A stretch of DNA of 14,088 nt from positions 1-14,088 of the forward strand of contig DATKEK010000163.1 in the NCBI GenBank assembly GCA_035512195.1, read 5' to 3'. Below the pieces are notes generated by a model. The model was not told where the DNA came from, did no database searches, and saw only the letters and a list, made by a program, of their open reading frames with translations. A program made the position numbers and the translations under genes. Numbering within the stretch: the stretch's first letter is position 1; the number at the start of each line of letters is the position of its first letter. Source of the DNA: DATKEK01 sp035512195. GTDB lineage: Bacteria > Pseudomonadota > Gammaproteobacteria > Burkholderiales > Eutrophovitaceae. This document shows, piece after piece, positions 6,580 through 14,017 of the stretch.

Positions 6580-7325
6580 AGCCTGCCCGTCCGGCGGCCG
6601 CCGCCCTTCAGTAATGCCACCGCCATGCCCGCGATGAATCCGCCGATGTGCGCGCCGTACGCGACACCGGTGCCGCCCGGAACGGCCAGGAACGGCAGCA
6701 GGTTGTCGATCAGCAGATAGAATCCGAGCGCGATCCAGGCCGGCACCAGAACGACATGTACGAAGAACGGGATCAGCACCAGGAATCGCACCTTGTTGCG
6801 TGGAAACCAGATGAGGTAGAAGCCGAGCACGCCGGAGATCGCGCCGGAGGCGCCGACCATCGGGATCTGCGATCCTGAGGCGAAGAACGCATGCGCGAGC
6901 GTGGCCGCCACGCCGGTTGCGAGGTACCAGAACAGGAAGCGGAACGGACCCAGCCGGTGCTCGACATTGTCTCCGTAGATCCACAGAAAAAGCATGTTGC
7001 CGAGCAGGTGCATCAGGTTGGCGTGCAGGAACATCGCGGTGAACAGCGACACCGCCGATGGCGCGGCGGCGCGATACCCGTACTCGAAAACGATGAGATC
7101 ATAGGCACTGATCTGCTGCAGGAACGACGGCAGCGTCATCCCCGCCGGTAGATGCGGCGCAATCGCCTGCACGTAGGCCGCCAGCAGCGGGTCGCGGGGA
7201 TCCGGCGGCACAGCCGACAGCGGCATGGTCAGCATCACGAACACGGCCACATTGGCCATGATCAGCAGGATGGTGACCGGCGCGAGTCCGCGGGGGTTGG
7301 GTTGGTCTCCGATCGGCAGCAGCAA
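6576..7325 (-). CDS. Rhomboid-family intramembrane serine protease
   Basis: A 249-residue polytopic inner-membrane protein. Hydrophobic segments lie at about 15-36, 93-117, 127-148, 155-173, 179-207 and 222-240. The rhomboid signature is complete: HLLGN (H106, N110) lines the oxyanion site, GASGAISGVLG supplies the nucleophile S160, and AHIGGFIAGM supplies the catalytic H226. The N-terminus LLPIGDQPNPRGLAPVT is typical of proteobacterial rhomboids and supports a start at the TTG at 7325, which directly follows a TAA; no ATG lies in the right place and the Shine-Dalgarno is weak. A long loop (about 38-90) between TM1 and TM2 is normal for the group. The stop overlaps the amidase start by 4 bp, so the two are probably co-translated. 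Substrates of bacterial rhomboids are mostly unknown. Confidence 0.93.
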   Translation of the reverse strand: MLLPIGDQPNPRGLAPVTILLIMANVAVFVMLTMPLSAVPPDPRDPLLAAYVQAIAPHLPAGMTLPSFLQQISAYDLIVFEYGYRAAAPSAVSLFTAMFLHANLMHLLGNMLFLWIYGDNVEHRLGPFRFLFWYLATGVAATLAHAFFASGSQIPMVGASGAISGVLGFYLIWFPRNKVRFLVLIPFFVHVVLVPAWIALGFYLLIDNLLPFLAVPGGTGVAYGAHIGGFIAGMAVALLKGGGRRTGRL

Positions 7326-7377
7326 TTACGGCAACTTTTCTTGATTTCGCGCAAAATCCCCTTCGCGCACCCGGGGA

Positions 7378-7405
7378 ATTATGGCACGGGGTTATTCTTG
7401 AGCAA
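7378..7405 (-). promoter_or_regulatory. Probable sigma-70 promoter of the rhomboid-amidase pair
   Basis: On the minus strand TTGCTC (7405-7400) and CATAAT (7383-7378) are 16 bp apart, matching consensus at 3 of 6 and 5 of 6 positions. A start near 7371 would give a leader of about 45 nt before the TTG codon. Confidence 0.4.
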
Positions 7406-7425
7406 CCGTCGTACAGGAGAAAACG

Positions 7426-8199
7426 ATGGAAGAAATCGTTCGCCGCGAGTCCGAATCCGATTCGCTCCCGCCCGTAAGGCACGTCCCGACGGGGCAGCCG
7501 CTGTCCTGGATCGCGCGCGGATGGACCGACATGCTGCGCGCACCTGCCGCCAGCCTCGGTTACGGATTCCTGATCACGGCCGCAGGATGGGCCGTTCTCG
7601 GGTTTTCCTGGAACCGCGCCTATCTGGTCACCGCACTGGTATCCGGGTTCTTTCTGTTCGCGCCGTTCCTCGCGATGGGCGTGTACGACATTTCCCGACG
7701 ACTGGGAAGAGGAGAACGCGCTACCTTCTCCGAAACTGTGGACGCGTGGCGCCCGAACGCGGGATCGATCGCGCTGTTCGGGCTGGCGCTCGCCTTCGCG
7801 CTGCTGTCGTGGGAACGTGTATCCGCAATCATCTTCGCGCTGTCCCATGGCGATGATGCACCGATGGTGGAGAACTTCTTCGCGCAGGTGTTCCTGTCCG
7901 GCGAGTACGTCGGATTCGTGGTGAGCTATATCGTGGCAGGCGCCGTGATCGCGGCAGTCGTGTTCTCGATCAGCGTGGTGTCGATCCCGATGATGCTCGA
8001 CCGGCCGGTCGATCCGGTGACCGCGATTATCACCAGCCTGCGTGCGGTAGGCGGATCCAAGGGCGCAATGCTGCTCTGGGCCGTAACCATCGTGGTGCTG
8101 ACCGCGATCGGCTTCGCCACCGCGCTGCTTGGGCTGATCGTGATCGTGCCGCTGCTCGGCCACGCAACCTGGCACGCTTACAAGGATCTGGTGGAATAA
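7426..8199 (+). CDS. Predicted integral membrane protein, DUF2189-like
   Basis: A 257-residue membrane protein of unknown function. The N-terminal ~25 residues are charged and cytosolic-looking. Hydrophobic segments follow at about 42-62, 66-86, 113-140, 160-192 and 214-245. A conserved-looking ending, LLGHATWHAYKDLV, is what I associate with the DUF2189 family found in proteobacteria; the family name is from memory and unverified. No catalytic motif is visible. The ATG at 7426 has a good Shine-Dalgarno, AGGAGA (7415-7420). The gene is divergent from the rhomboid across 100 bp and convergent with the aldolase-like gene. Its stop codon falls inside the T-run of the minus-strand terminator. Confidence 0.82.
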   Translation: MEEIVRRESESDSLPPVRHVPTGQPLSWIARGWTDMLRAPAASLGYGFLITAAGWAVLGFSWNRAYLVTALVSGFFLFAPFLAMGVYDISRRLGRGERATFSETVDAWRPNAGSIALFGLALAFALLSWERVSAIIFALSHGDDAPMVENFFAQVFLSGEYVGFVVSYIVAGAVIAAVVFSISVVSIPMMLDRPVDPVTAIITSLRAVGGSKGAMLLWAVTIVVLTAIGFATALLGLIVIVPLLGHATWHAYKDLVE

Positions 8200-8233
8200 A
8201 AACCAGTGCTCAGTCAGTTTTACTGGGCACCGG
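8198..8233 (-). terminator. Intrinsic terminator of the aldolase-like gene
   Basis: CCAGTGCTCAGT (8203-8214) pairs with ACTGGGCACCGG (8222-8233), apart from one mismatch and one G-T pair, around a 7-nt loop. On the minus strand the stem is followed by TTTTTATT. It lies 15 bp past the aldolase stop. Only weak T-richness follows on the plus strand, so its use for the convergent gene is uncertain. Confidence 0.75.
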
Positions 8234-8247
8234 GTACTTTGCTTCTG

Positions 8248-9009
8248 CTATTCAAGTAAGTCCGGCTGTTCCTTGACGATGCGCTGATAGAGCGGCTGGA
8301 ACGCGATCCAGCCGAAGTGCGGCGTGCCGGTCTGCTCGCGGGTCAGCATCGCATTCGTGTCGTCGATCAGGCGCGGTGCGCCTGCAGCTTCCGCCAGCAG
8401 TTGCGCCTGGCAGCAGCGCTCCATGGCGATGTACCACCAGGCGGCTTCATCGACGGTCTGCCCTACGGTCAGGTTACCGTGGTTCGCCATGATCACCGCC
8501 TTGTTCCGCCCAAGGGCGCGGGCGATGCGGTCGCCTTCGTCGGTGTCATATACGACGCCATTGTATTCGTGATAAATCGAATGGTCCCGGTAGAACGCGC
8601 AGGCATCCTGCGTCAGTGGATCGAGCACGCGCCCGAACGTCGACCAGCTCCTGCCGTAGACCGAATGCGCGTGCGCGGCGGCGTTTGCCTCCGGGCGTGC
8701 CATGTGGATGCGTGAGTGAATCGCGAAAGCGGCCGCGTTGCAGGGTTGTCCCTCCAGCATTTCGCCCTTGTGATTGACCAGCGAAAGATTCGATACCCTG
8801 ATCTGGCTGAAATGGACCGCGAACGGGTTGACCCAGAAACAGTCCCAATGCTCCGGGTCGCGCGCAGTGATATGCCCCGCCACACCCTCGTCAAAGCCGA
8901 AGCGCGAAAACAGGCGGAATGCCGCCGCCAGTCGCTGTTTTATATGCAGCCGCTCTTCCTCTAGCGATACGAATAACGGCGGCTCCGGCCGGAAAATCTC
9001 CATCTTCAT
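8248..9009 (-). CDS. Class II aldolase/adducin family protein
   Basis: A 253-residue protein of the class II aldolase/adducin fold, zinc enzymes such as fuculose-phosphate aldolase, ribulose-phosphate epimerase and several decarboxylases, alongside non-enzymatic adducin. The metal-site histidines are present: HAHSVYG (H113, H115) and ANHGNLTVG (H177). The preceding IHSRIHMARPEANA block and the N-terminal EGVAGHITARDPE match bacterial members of the adducin-like subgroup. The ATG at 9009 is chosen because AGGAG (9020-9016) lies 6 bp upstream. The longer open frame to 9099 runs through a perfect -10 box and is rejected. Position and sequence do not reveal the substrate, and no sugar-kinase neighbour is present. 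It stands alone, with its own promoter and terminator. Confidence 0.92.
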   Translation of the reverse strand: MKMEIFRPEPPLFVSLEEERLHIKQRLAAAFRLFSRFGFDEGVAGHITARDPEHWDCFWVNPFAVHFSQIRVSNLSLVNHKGEMLEGQPCNAAAFAIHSRIHMARPEANAAAHAHSVYGRSWSTFGRVLDPLTQDACAFYRDHSIYHEYNGVVYDTDEGDRIARALGRNKAVIMANHGNLTVGQTVDEAAWWYIAMERCCQAQLLAEAAGAPRLIDDTNAMLTREQTGTPHFGWIAFQPLYQRIVKEQPDLLE

Positions 9010-9063
9010 TCCTGTCTCCTCAGCAGGGCTGCCCCATCTGTGGGCGAGCCTGAAACGCGGGCC

Positions 9064-9093
9064 ATTATAGCGGAGGAAAAGAGCCACTCCGAC
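9064..9093 (-). promoter_or_regulatory. Promoter of the aldolase-like gene (perfect -10, weak -35)
   Basis: On the minus strand TATAAT (9069-9064) is a perfect -10 hexamer. The region 17-18 bp upstream (around 9087-9093) has no good -35 match, so an activator may be needed. A start near 9057 gives a leader of about 48 nt. Confidence 0.5.
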
Positions 9094-9099
9094 ATGCAT

Positions 9100-9333
9100 G
9101 CTTTTCGATCATATGGTTAGAAGCCGAACTTCAACCCATCACTCACACTGCCAAGTCTGCGCTGTGTCGTCGTGAGGTTCGGCCGAAACCTCGCTTCTGC
9201 AAAATAACCATCTAATCTGGTTCCGCAGCCGTTACCACAAGGCTAGAATTCAGAAAAATTATTCTCAACAAAGGGACGCCACATCCGTTCGCAGACCCGC
9301 TAAGGGGCGCGAGTATGCGACGGGTTTCGAACC
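9100..9333. other. Non-coding gap upstream of the diguanylate cyclase, with a 10-bp palindrome
   Basis: With the aldolase leader this makes a 324-bp stretch (9010-9333) without a convincing gene. It looks richer in A and T than its surroundings. It holds the perfect palindrome TTCGGCCGAA (9178-9187), extended with a one-base bulge to GAGGTT...AACCTC (9174-9192), and a TAGAAT box (9244-9249) without a good -35 partner. These may be the operator and promoter of the downstream gene, but I cannot show that. Confidence 0.4.
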
Positions 9334-10941
9334 ATGGCCAAAATCGATCCCTTGCAAGTGCAGGACCCACTGCGGATCGTTCCGCACCTTAGTACCGAAC
9401 ACCCGCTGGTCAGGGAGGCGGCGGTGACGAAAACAGAAGTCGCAGACACCTACTCGGACCTCAGTCCAGAGCTGGTGGAGATCGTGCGCGCGGTGCAGGC
9501 CGCGCTGGTCGACAAGCGCACGCGCCTTCAGCTCGAGGTCGTTGATGCCGGGCCATCCGCGCTCGAGTCGGCGTTCGCCCGCGAAACGGCCCGTCGCGTC
9601 TCCTCGGGCCGCGGCGTCGCCTCCCATCCCCAACTGATCGCTGCGGTGGTCGAGGCCTCGAATGCCGCGATCATCAGCGAGACCGTGGACGGCATCGTCG
9701 TCACCTGGAACAAGGGCGCGGAACAGATCTTCGGTTTCCCGGCGGAAGAAGTCGTGGGTCAAAGCCATCTCTGCCTGTTTCCGGATTTTCTCAAGGAGGG
9801 AGAAGCGAAAGTCTGGAAACAGGTCTGCGCCGGCGAACCGATTACCCAGTACGAAACGGTGCGCCAGCACAAGTCCGGCCGCCTGATCGACCTGACGATG
9901 AGCATCTCGCCGATCTTCGACGACGGCAATGTGGTGCGCGTCGTGCTGGTCGCACACGACGTCACCGAACGCAAGCGCATGGAGCGCGCGCTGATGGACA
10001 GCGAGCGCAAGCAGCGCCAGCGTGCCGCCGAGCTGAAAGCGGTACTGGATTCCGTGCCTGCGGCCGTGTGGATCGCGCATGACGTCGAGGGCAAACTGAT
10101 CACCGGCAATCGCGCGGCCTACGATCTGCTGCGCCTGCCCCAGGGCAGCAATATCTCGCTGTCAGCGCCCGAGAGCGAGCGGCCCAAGCACTTCGCCGTG
10201 TATCGCAACGGCCGCGCGCTGGCGCCGCATGAACTGCCGGTACAGATGGCCGCATCGCGCGGCGTGGAAGTGCGCGATTTCGAAGAGGACCTGGTATTCG
10301 ACGACGGCACGGTCAAGCACCTGATCGGCAATGCTATTCCGTTGCGCGATCTGCAGGGAAATGTCTATGGTGCCGTGGCCGCGTTCGTCGACATCACCGC
10401 GCGCAAGGCCGCGGAAGAGCAGATCCGACGCATGGCGCATTTCGATTCGCTGACGAATCTGCCAAACCGCGTGCTGCTGATGGATCGCCTGGAGCACGCG
10501 ATCGCGATATCCCAGCGCAACCAGTCGCGCGCCGGGGTGGTGTTCGTGGATCTGGATCACTTCAAGACCATCAACGACACGCTCGGCCACCATGTCGGCG
10601 ATCTGCTGTTGCAGCAGGTTGCCGATCGCCTGCGCGCACATATCCGGGAGGTGGATACGGTTGCACGCCTGGGTGGAGATGAGTTCCTCATCGTATTGCC
10701 CGAGCTGCGCCAGACCGACGATGCGCGCAACATCGCCCGCAAGATGCTGGCGACCTTGAGCGAGGACTACATCGTTTCGGGACAGCGCCTGCAGGTCACG
10801 CCCAGCCTGGGCATCAGCATCTTCCCTGATCACTCCAGGGATCCGGCGGCGCTGATACGGCTCGCCGACCAGGCGATGTACGTGGCCAAGCAGTCCGGGC
10901 GCAAGACTTTCCGTTTCTACGGAGAGACCGCTGCCGGTTGA
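9334..10941 (+). CDS. PAS-PAS-GGDEF diguanylate cyclase
   Basis: A 535-residue sensor that makes cyclic di-GMP from two GTP. Residues 1-100 are of unknown type (helical at 44-90). PAS 1 is at about 101-215 (WNKGAEQIFGFPAEEVVGQS, ending HDVTERKRMERAL). A coiled linker spans 215-232. PAS 2 is at about 233-358, more diverged, ending FVDITARKAAEEQIRR. The GGDEF domain is at 366-530, intact: DSLTNLPNR, metal ligand D406 in FVDLDHFKTIND, and G447-G448-D449-E450-F451. An RxxD inhibitory site (R438-D441) sits 5 residues before GGDEF, so product feedback is expected. There is no EAL domain, no membrane segment and no haem motif. The ATG at 9334 has no Shine-Dalgarno; an in-frame GTG at 9424 has GGGAGG (9413-9418) 5 bp upstream and would remove 30 residues. 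Codon pattern before 9424 still looks coding. The gene converges on a nucleotide cyclase gene. Confidence 0.94.
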   Translation: MAKIDPLQVQDPLRIVPHLSTEHPLVREAAVTKTEVADTYSDLSPELVEIVRAVQAALVDKRTRLQLEVVDAGPSALESAFARETARRVSSGRGVASHPQLIAAVVEASNAAIISETVDGIVVTWNKGAEQIFGFPAEEVVGQSHLCLFPDFLKEGEAKVWKQVCAGEPITQYETVRQHKSGRLIDLTMSISPIFDDGNVVRVVLVAHDVTERKRMERALMDSERKQRQRAAELKAVLDSVPAAVWIAHDVEGKLITGNRAAYDLLRLPQGSNISLSAPESERPKHFAVYRNGRALAPHELPVQMAASRGVEVRDFEEDLVFDDGTVKHLIGNAIPLRDLQGNVYGAVAAFVDITARKAAEEQIRRMAHFDSLTNLPNRVLLMDRLEHAIAISQRNQSRAGVVFVDLDHFKTINDTLGHHVGDLLLQQVADRLRAHIREVDTVARLGGDEFLIVLPELRQTDDARNIARKMLATLSEDYIVSGQRLQVTPSLGISIFPDHSRDPAALIRLADQAMYVAKQSGRKTFRFYGETAAG

Positions 10942-10949
10942 GGCAGCAG

Positions 10950-10980
10950 CTTGCCGCGGCTGCGCTTTCAGCCGCGCAAG
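10950..10980. other. Hairpin between the convergent cyclase genes
   Basis: The arms 10950-10961 and 10970-10980 pair (GCGGCT with AGCCGC, then CTTG with CAAG beyond a one-base bulge) around an 8-nt loop. No T-run follows on either strand, so it is at best a weak or bidirectional transcription-end structure for the two converging genes. Confidence 0.5.
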
Positions 10981-11012
10981 TCATCCGTCAGATTCGCGCG
11001 ATCAGCTTCGGC

Positions 11013-12128
11013 TCACGAGCGGATATCGAGCCGCTCGCCAACCGGGATGCAGTAGATACTGACCGGGGACGCACGGCCGCGCAGGGAAAGCGGTGGCAGG
11101 TCAACTGCACCAACGCCCGCTCCGCGCGATTCCAGGGACTTCTTTACTTCCTCTGAAAACAGCATTTCCCCGGCACGCGCGCGCTGAGCAAGCCGCGAGG
11201 CAACGTTCACGGTATCGCCGATGATGGTGTAGCTCATGTACGCGGGCGATCCGATATTGCCCGCGATCACTTCGCCTTCGTTGATGCCGATTCCGAGTCC
11301 GGTCTCGATCCCGTGCTCGCGATTCCACTTCGCCGCCAGTTTGCGGAACCGCGAGAGCATCTCGCGCGCGGTGCCGATTGCGCGCTCGGTACAATCCGGC
11401 TGCTCGAACGGGACGTTGTAGCCGACCATCAGGCAGTCGCCTGCCATGTTGAATACTGTGCCCTCGTGCTTGAAGGTCACCTCGGTGAGCAGCGCGAAGT
11501 ACTCGTTCAGCAGCGGCACCACCGCGGCCGGAGCGAGCTGCTCGGAAATGCGGGTGAATCCGCGCATGTCGGCGAACAGTACGGTAGCCCGCACGCGGGC
11601 GTTCGCCGTAGCCAGCGCGCGATTCCGCATCCCCGGATGGGAAAGGATCTCGTCGGCAATCGCGGGAGAAACATAGCGACGGAAGGTGTCGCGAATCTCC
11701 TCCCTGTGCCTGATTTCCCGGGCGAGCTGCGCGGAAACCATGTTGCGCCGGGCGGTATTTATCCGCAGCAGCGATTCGACTCGAGCCAGGAACTCCTCGC
11801 CACTGATGTCACGGGTGAGGAACTCGTCCACGCCAACCGCGAAGCACTCAAGCCGCCGCGCAGTGGTCTCGCCCAGCACAATCACGGGTACGTCCAGGGT
11901 CTGCGGATTGGACTTCAGCAACCGGCAGATCTCGATCCCCTGGTGATCGTCGCCATCCACCACCAGCAGGTCCGGCAGTTTCCCGTCGGCAAGCCCGGCC
12001 GCCGCGTGCGCCGTCGGCACGGCCTCCACTACCACGCCAGCACCCTCAAGGTGGCGCCAGACCGCCGAGCCGGCGCCGGCACCGTCGCTCGCGATGCGCA
12101 CGCGGAACGATGCCTCGCGGGGAATCAC
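11013..12128 (-). CDS. Receiver-like/class III adenylate or guanylate cyclase
   Basis: A 371-residue cytosolic protein. Residues 8-125 have a receiver-like fold: LPDLLVVDGDD gives a possible phosphoacceptor D58, and GIEICRLLKSNP follows as in response regulators. The usual Thr (PVIVLG, G86) and Lys (FLTRD, R106) are replaced and the N-terminal acidic pair is reduced to D15. A helical linker (126-175, including FRRYVSPAIADEIL) joins it to a class III cyclase domain (178-350). Metal ligands D187 (VLFADMRGFT) and D231 (NMAGDCLMVGYN), and transition-state residues N308 and R312 (GDTVNVASRL), are present, so activity is likely. The purine-binding Lys position appears to be N227. The GTG start at 12128 has AGGAGA (12140-12135) 6 bp upstream. 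It lies 81 bp after the dehydratase gene on the same strand and may be read from it. Confidence 0.9.
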   Translation of the reverse strand: MIPREASFRVRIASDGAGAGSAVWRHLEGAGVVVEAVPTAHAAAGLADGKLPDLLVVDGDDHQGIEICRLLKSNPQTLDVPVIVLGETTARRLECFAVGVDEFLTRDISGEEFLARVESLLRINTARRNMVSAQLAREIRHREEIRDTFRRYVSPAIADEILSHPGMRNRALATANARVRATVLFADMRGFTRISEQLAPAAVVPLLNEYFALLTEVTFKHEGTVFNMAGDCLMVGYNVPFEQPDCTERAIGTAREMLSRFRKLAAKWNREHGIETGLGIGINEGEVIAGNIGSPAYMSYTIIGDTVNVASRLAQRARAGEMLFSEEVKKSLESRGAGVGAVDLPPLSLRGRASPVSIYCIPVGERLDIRS

Positions 12129-12209
12129 GACATGTCTCCTGAGTTAATGGCGATCAGATTGTTTACGGCTGTCATTGCAGGCACTTGAGTTTCTTGTTTT
12201 CAGGTTTCA

Positions 12210-13922
12210 TCAATCGGTGCGCCCCGAGGCTCGCAGGAAATCGAAGTCGCAGCCTCCATCTGCCTGCAGCACATGCGCCCGGTACAGGTGGGCATATCCA
12301 CGGAGCGGCACTTCCGGCGCCTGCCATGCTGCCCGGCGGCGCGCCAGATCCTGCCCGGAGACCAGCAGATCCAGCCTGCGCTCGCGGACCGAGAGCCGGA
12401 TCCGGTCACCCGACTGGACCAGAGCAAGATTTCCGCCAGAGGCGGCATCCGGCGACACATGCAGCACCACAGTGCCAAATGCGGTGCCGCTCATGCGCGC
12501 ATCAGAGATCCGTACCATATCCTTGACCCCGGCTTTGGCCAGGCGCTTCGGGATCGGCAGATAGCCGGCCTCGGGCATTCCGGAGGGGCTTTTCGGTCCG
12601 GCGTTCTTCAGGACGAGGAAGTCGTCCGCGGTCACGTCGAGGTCCGGCGAATCCATCCGGGTAGCCAGATCTTCGAGTGATTCGAACACCACCGCCCGAC
12701 CTTCTTTCTCGAACAGGCGGGGATCGGCCGCCGCCCGCTTCAGGATTGCCCCATTGGGGGCAAGACTGCCGAACAATGCCACCAGCCCGCCTTCCTTCTG
12801 ACAGGGATCGGCAAGGGAGCGGATGACGCCGCGGTCGACGAACGCTGGCGCCTGCGACAGCCGCTGGCCCAGCGTTTCGCCGGAAACGGTCATGCAGCCC
12901 AAGTTCAGCTTGTCCTTCAGTTCGTACAGAACCGCGTGCAGCCCGCCCGCCGCAAACAGATCCTGCATGTAGTGTTGTCCGGTCGGCTTGAGGTCCACCA
13001 GCACCGGAGTCTCATCGGACAGCCGGTTCAGCCGCTCCAGGGAGATATCGATGCCGCGGCGGCCGGCGATCGCAGTGAGGTGGACGATCGCGTTGGTCGA
13101 GCCGCTGATCGCGAGCAGCACGCGCAATGCGTTTTCCACCGATTCAGGGGTGATCACGTGGGCAGGCAGCGGACCACCTGCGCGGGCCATTGTCATCGCC
13201 CGCTCCCCGCTCGCCTCGGCCGCGCGCAGGCGATCCGCATGCACCGCGGGGATCGCGGCGGTATCCGGCAGGCTCATGCCGAGTGCCTCGGCTATGCACG
13301 CCATGGTGCTGGCAGTGCCCATCACCGCACAGGTGCCTGCGGTGGTAGCGAGGTTGCCTTCGATCTCGTCGATGTCCCGGTCGTTCACTTCGCCGGCACG
13401 GTACTTCGCCCAGAACCGCCGGCAGTCGGTGCAAGCACCGAGCCGTTCACCACGCCAGGACATGGCCATCATCGGGCCGGTCACCAGCTGCACCGTGGGA
13501 ATATTCGCCGAGGCCGCGCCCATCAGCTGCGCCGGCACAGTCTTGTCGCAGCCGCCGACCAGGACGCAGGCATCCATCGGCTGCGCGCGGATCATCTCTT
13601 CCACGTCCATGGCCATGAGATTGCGGAACATCAGGCTGGTGGGACTGAGGAAAACTTCCCCGAGAGAGATGGTCGGGAAATCCACCGGCAGGCCACCCGA
13701 CTTGAGCACGCCGCGTTTCACTGCCTCGACCAGTTCCGGCATCAGCCGGTGGCAATTGTTGAATCCGCTGCCGGAGGTCGCAATGCCGACGATCGGCCGG
13801 TCGAGCATGTCCTTCGAATAGCCCATCGATCGCGCAAAGGAGCGCCGCAGGTATGCCGCGAATTGCGGATCGCCATAGTTGGTGAGATTGCGCCGGATAC
13901 CGTGTAATTTTTTATCAGCCAT
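12210..13922 (-). CDS. IlvD/Edd-family dehydratase (sugar-acid or dihydroxy-acid dehydratase)
   Basis: A 570-residue Fe-S lyase that removes water from 2,3-dihydroxy acids or sugar acids to give 2-keto acids. Cluster cysteines C57 (GFNNCHRL), C125 (GGCDKTVPA) and C198 (AGTCAVMGTAST) are all present, with K127 of the CDK motif as the Mg-binding lysine. S478 in DARMSGTAFG is the expected catalytic serine. Three conserved cysteines match both the [2Fe-2S] sugar-acid dehydratases (arabinonate, xylonate) and many IlvD proteins. The isolated location, without ilv genes and beside a secreted protein gene, favours sugar-acid catabolism, but this is inference. The ATG at 13922 gives the family N-terminus MADKKLHGIRRNLTNYGD; its Shine-Dalgarno is weak. 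The frame stays open to 14078, but that part overlaps a divergent gene and has no family likeness. Confidence 0.93.
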   Translation of the reverse strand: MADKKLHGIRRNLTNYGDPQFAAYLRRSFARSMGYSKDMLDRPIVGIATSGSGFNNCHRLMPELVEAVKRGVLKSGGLPVDFPTISLGEVFLSPTSLMFRNLMAMDVEEMIRAQPMDACVLVGGCDKTVPAQLMGAASANIPTVQLVTGPMMAMSWRGERLGACTDCRRFWAKYRAGEVNDRDIDEIEGNLATTAGTCAVMGTASTMACIAEALGMSLPDTAAIPAVHADRLRAAEASGERAMTMARAGGPLPAHVITPESVENALRVLLAISGSTNAIVHLTAIAGRRGIDISLERLNRLSDETPVLVDLKPTGQHYMQDLFAAGGLHAVLYELKDKLNLGCMTVSGETLGQRLSQAPAFVDRGVIRSLADPCQKEGGLVALFGSLAPNGAILKRAAADPRLFEKEGRAVVFESLEDLATRMDSPDLDVTADDFLVLKNAGPKSPSGMPEAGYLPIPKRLAKAGVKDMVRISDARMSGTAFGTVVLHVSPDAASGGNLALVQSGDRIRLSVRERRLDLLVSGQDLARRRAAWQAPEVPLRGYAHLYRAHVLQADGGCDFDFLRASGRTD

Positions 13923-13953
13923 ATCGTTTAATCTGCGTTTAGCCTGTAGAACC

Positions 13954-13981
13954 TGGACGTTCGTCGAAGTGCCCGTATGAT
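13954..13981 (+). promoter_or_regulatory. Probable sigma-70 promoter of the secreted-protein gene
   Basis: TGGACG (13954-13959) and TATGAT (13976-13981) are 16 bp apart, matching 4 of 6 and 5 of 6 consensus bases. A start near 13988 would give a 30-nt leader carrying GAGGT before the ATG at 14018. Confidence 0.42.
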
Positions 13982-14017
13982 AGATTCCATCGCAACCGAT
14001 CATAAACGAGGTCGACC

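Noticed and set aside
6580..6984. N-terminal extension of the amidase frame
   Set aside because: The open frame continues upstream inside the rhomboid gene, but the added sequence is Arg-rich and unlike amidases; the family N-terminus begins near 6579.
7099..8175. 358-codon minus-strand frame spanning the rhomboid N-terminus and the DUF2189-like gene
   Set aside because: His/Arg/Gln-rich translation without motifs, overlapping two better-supported genes on both strands.
12131..12133. ATG at 12133 as start of the nucleotide cyclase
   Set aside because: It is out of frame with the cyclase and meets a stop after two codons; the GTG at 12128 is in frame and well spaced from AGGAGA.
12936..13907. 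323-codon plus-strand frame opposite the dehydratase
   Set aside because: Antisense to a gene with complete IlvD/Edd motifs; translation is His/Arg/Gly-rich and without motifs.
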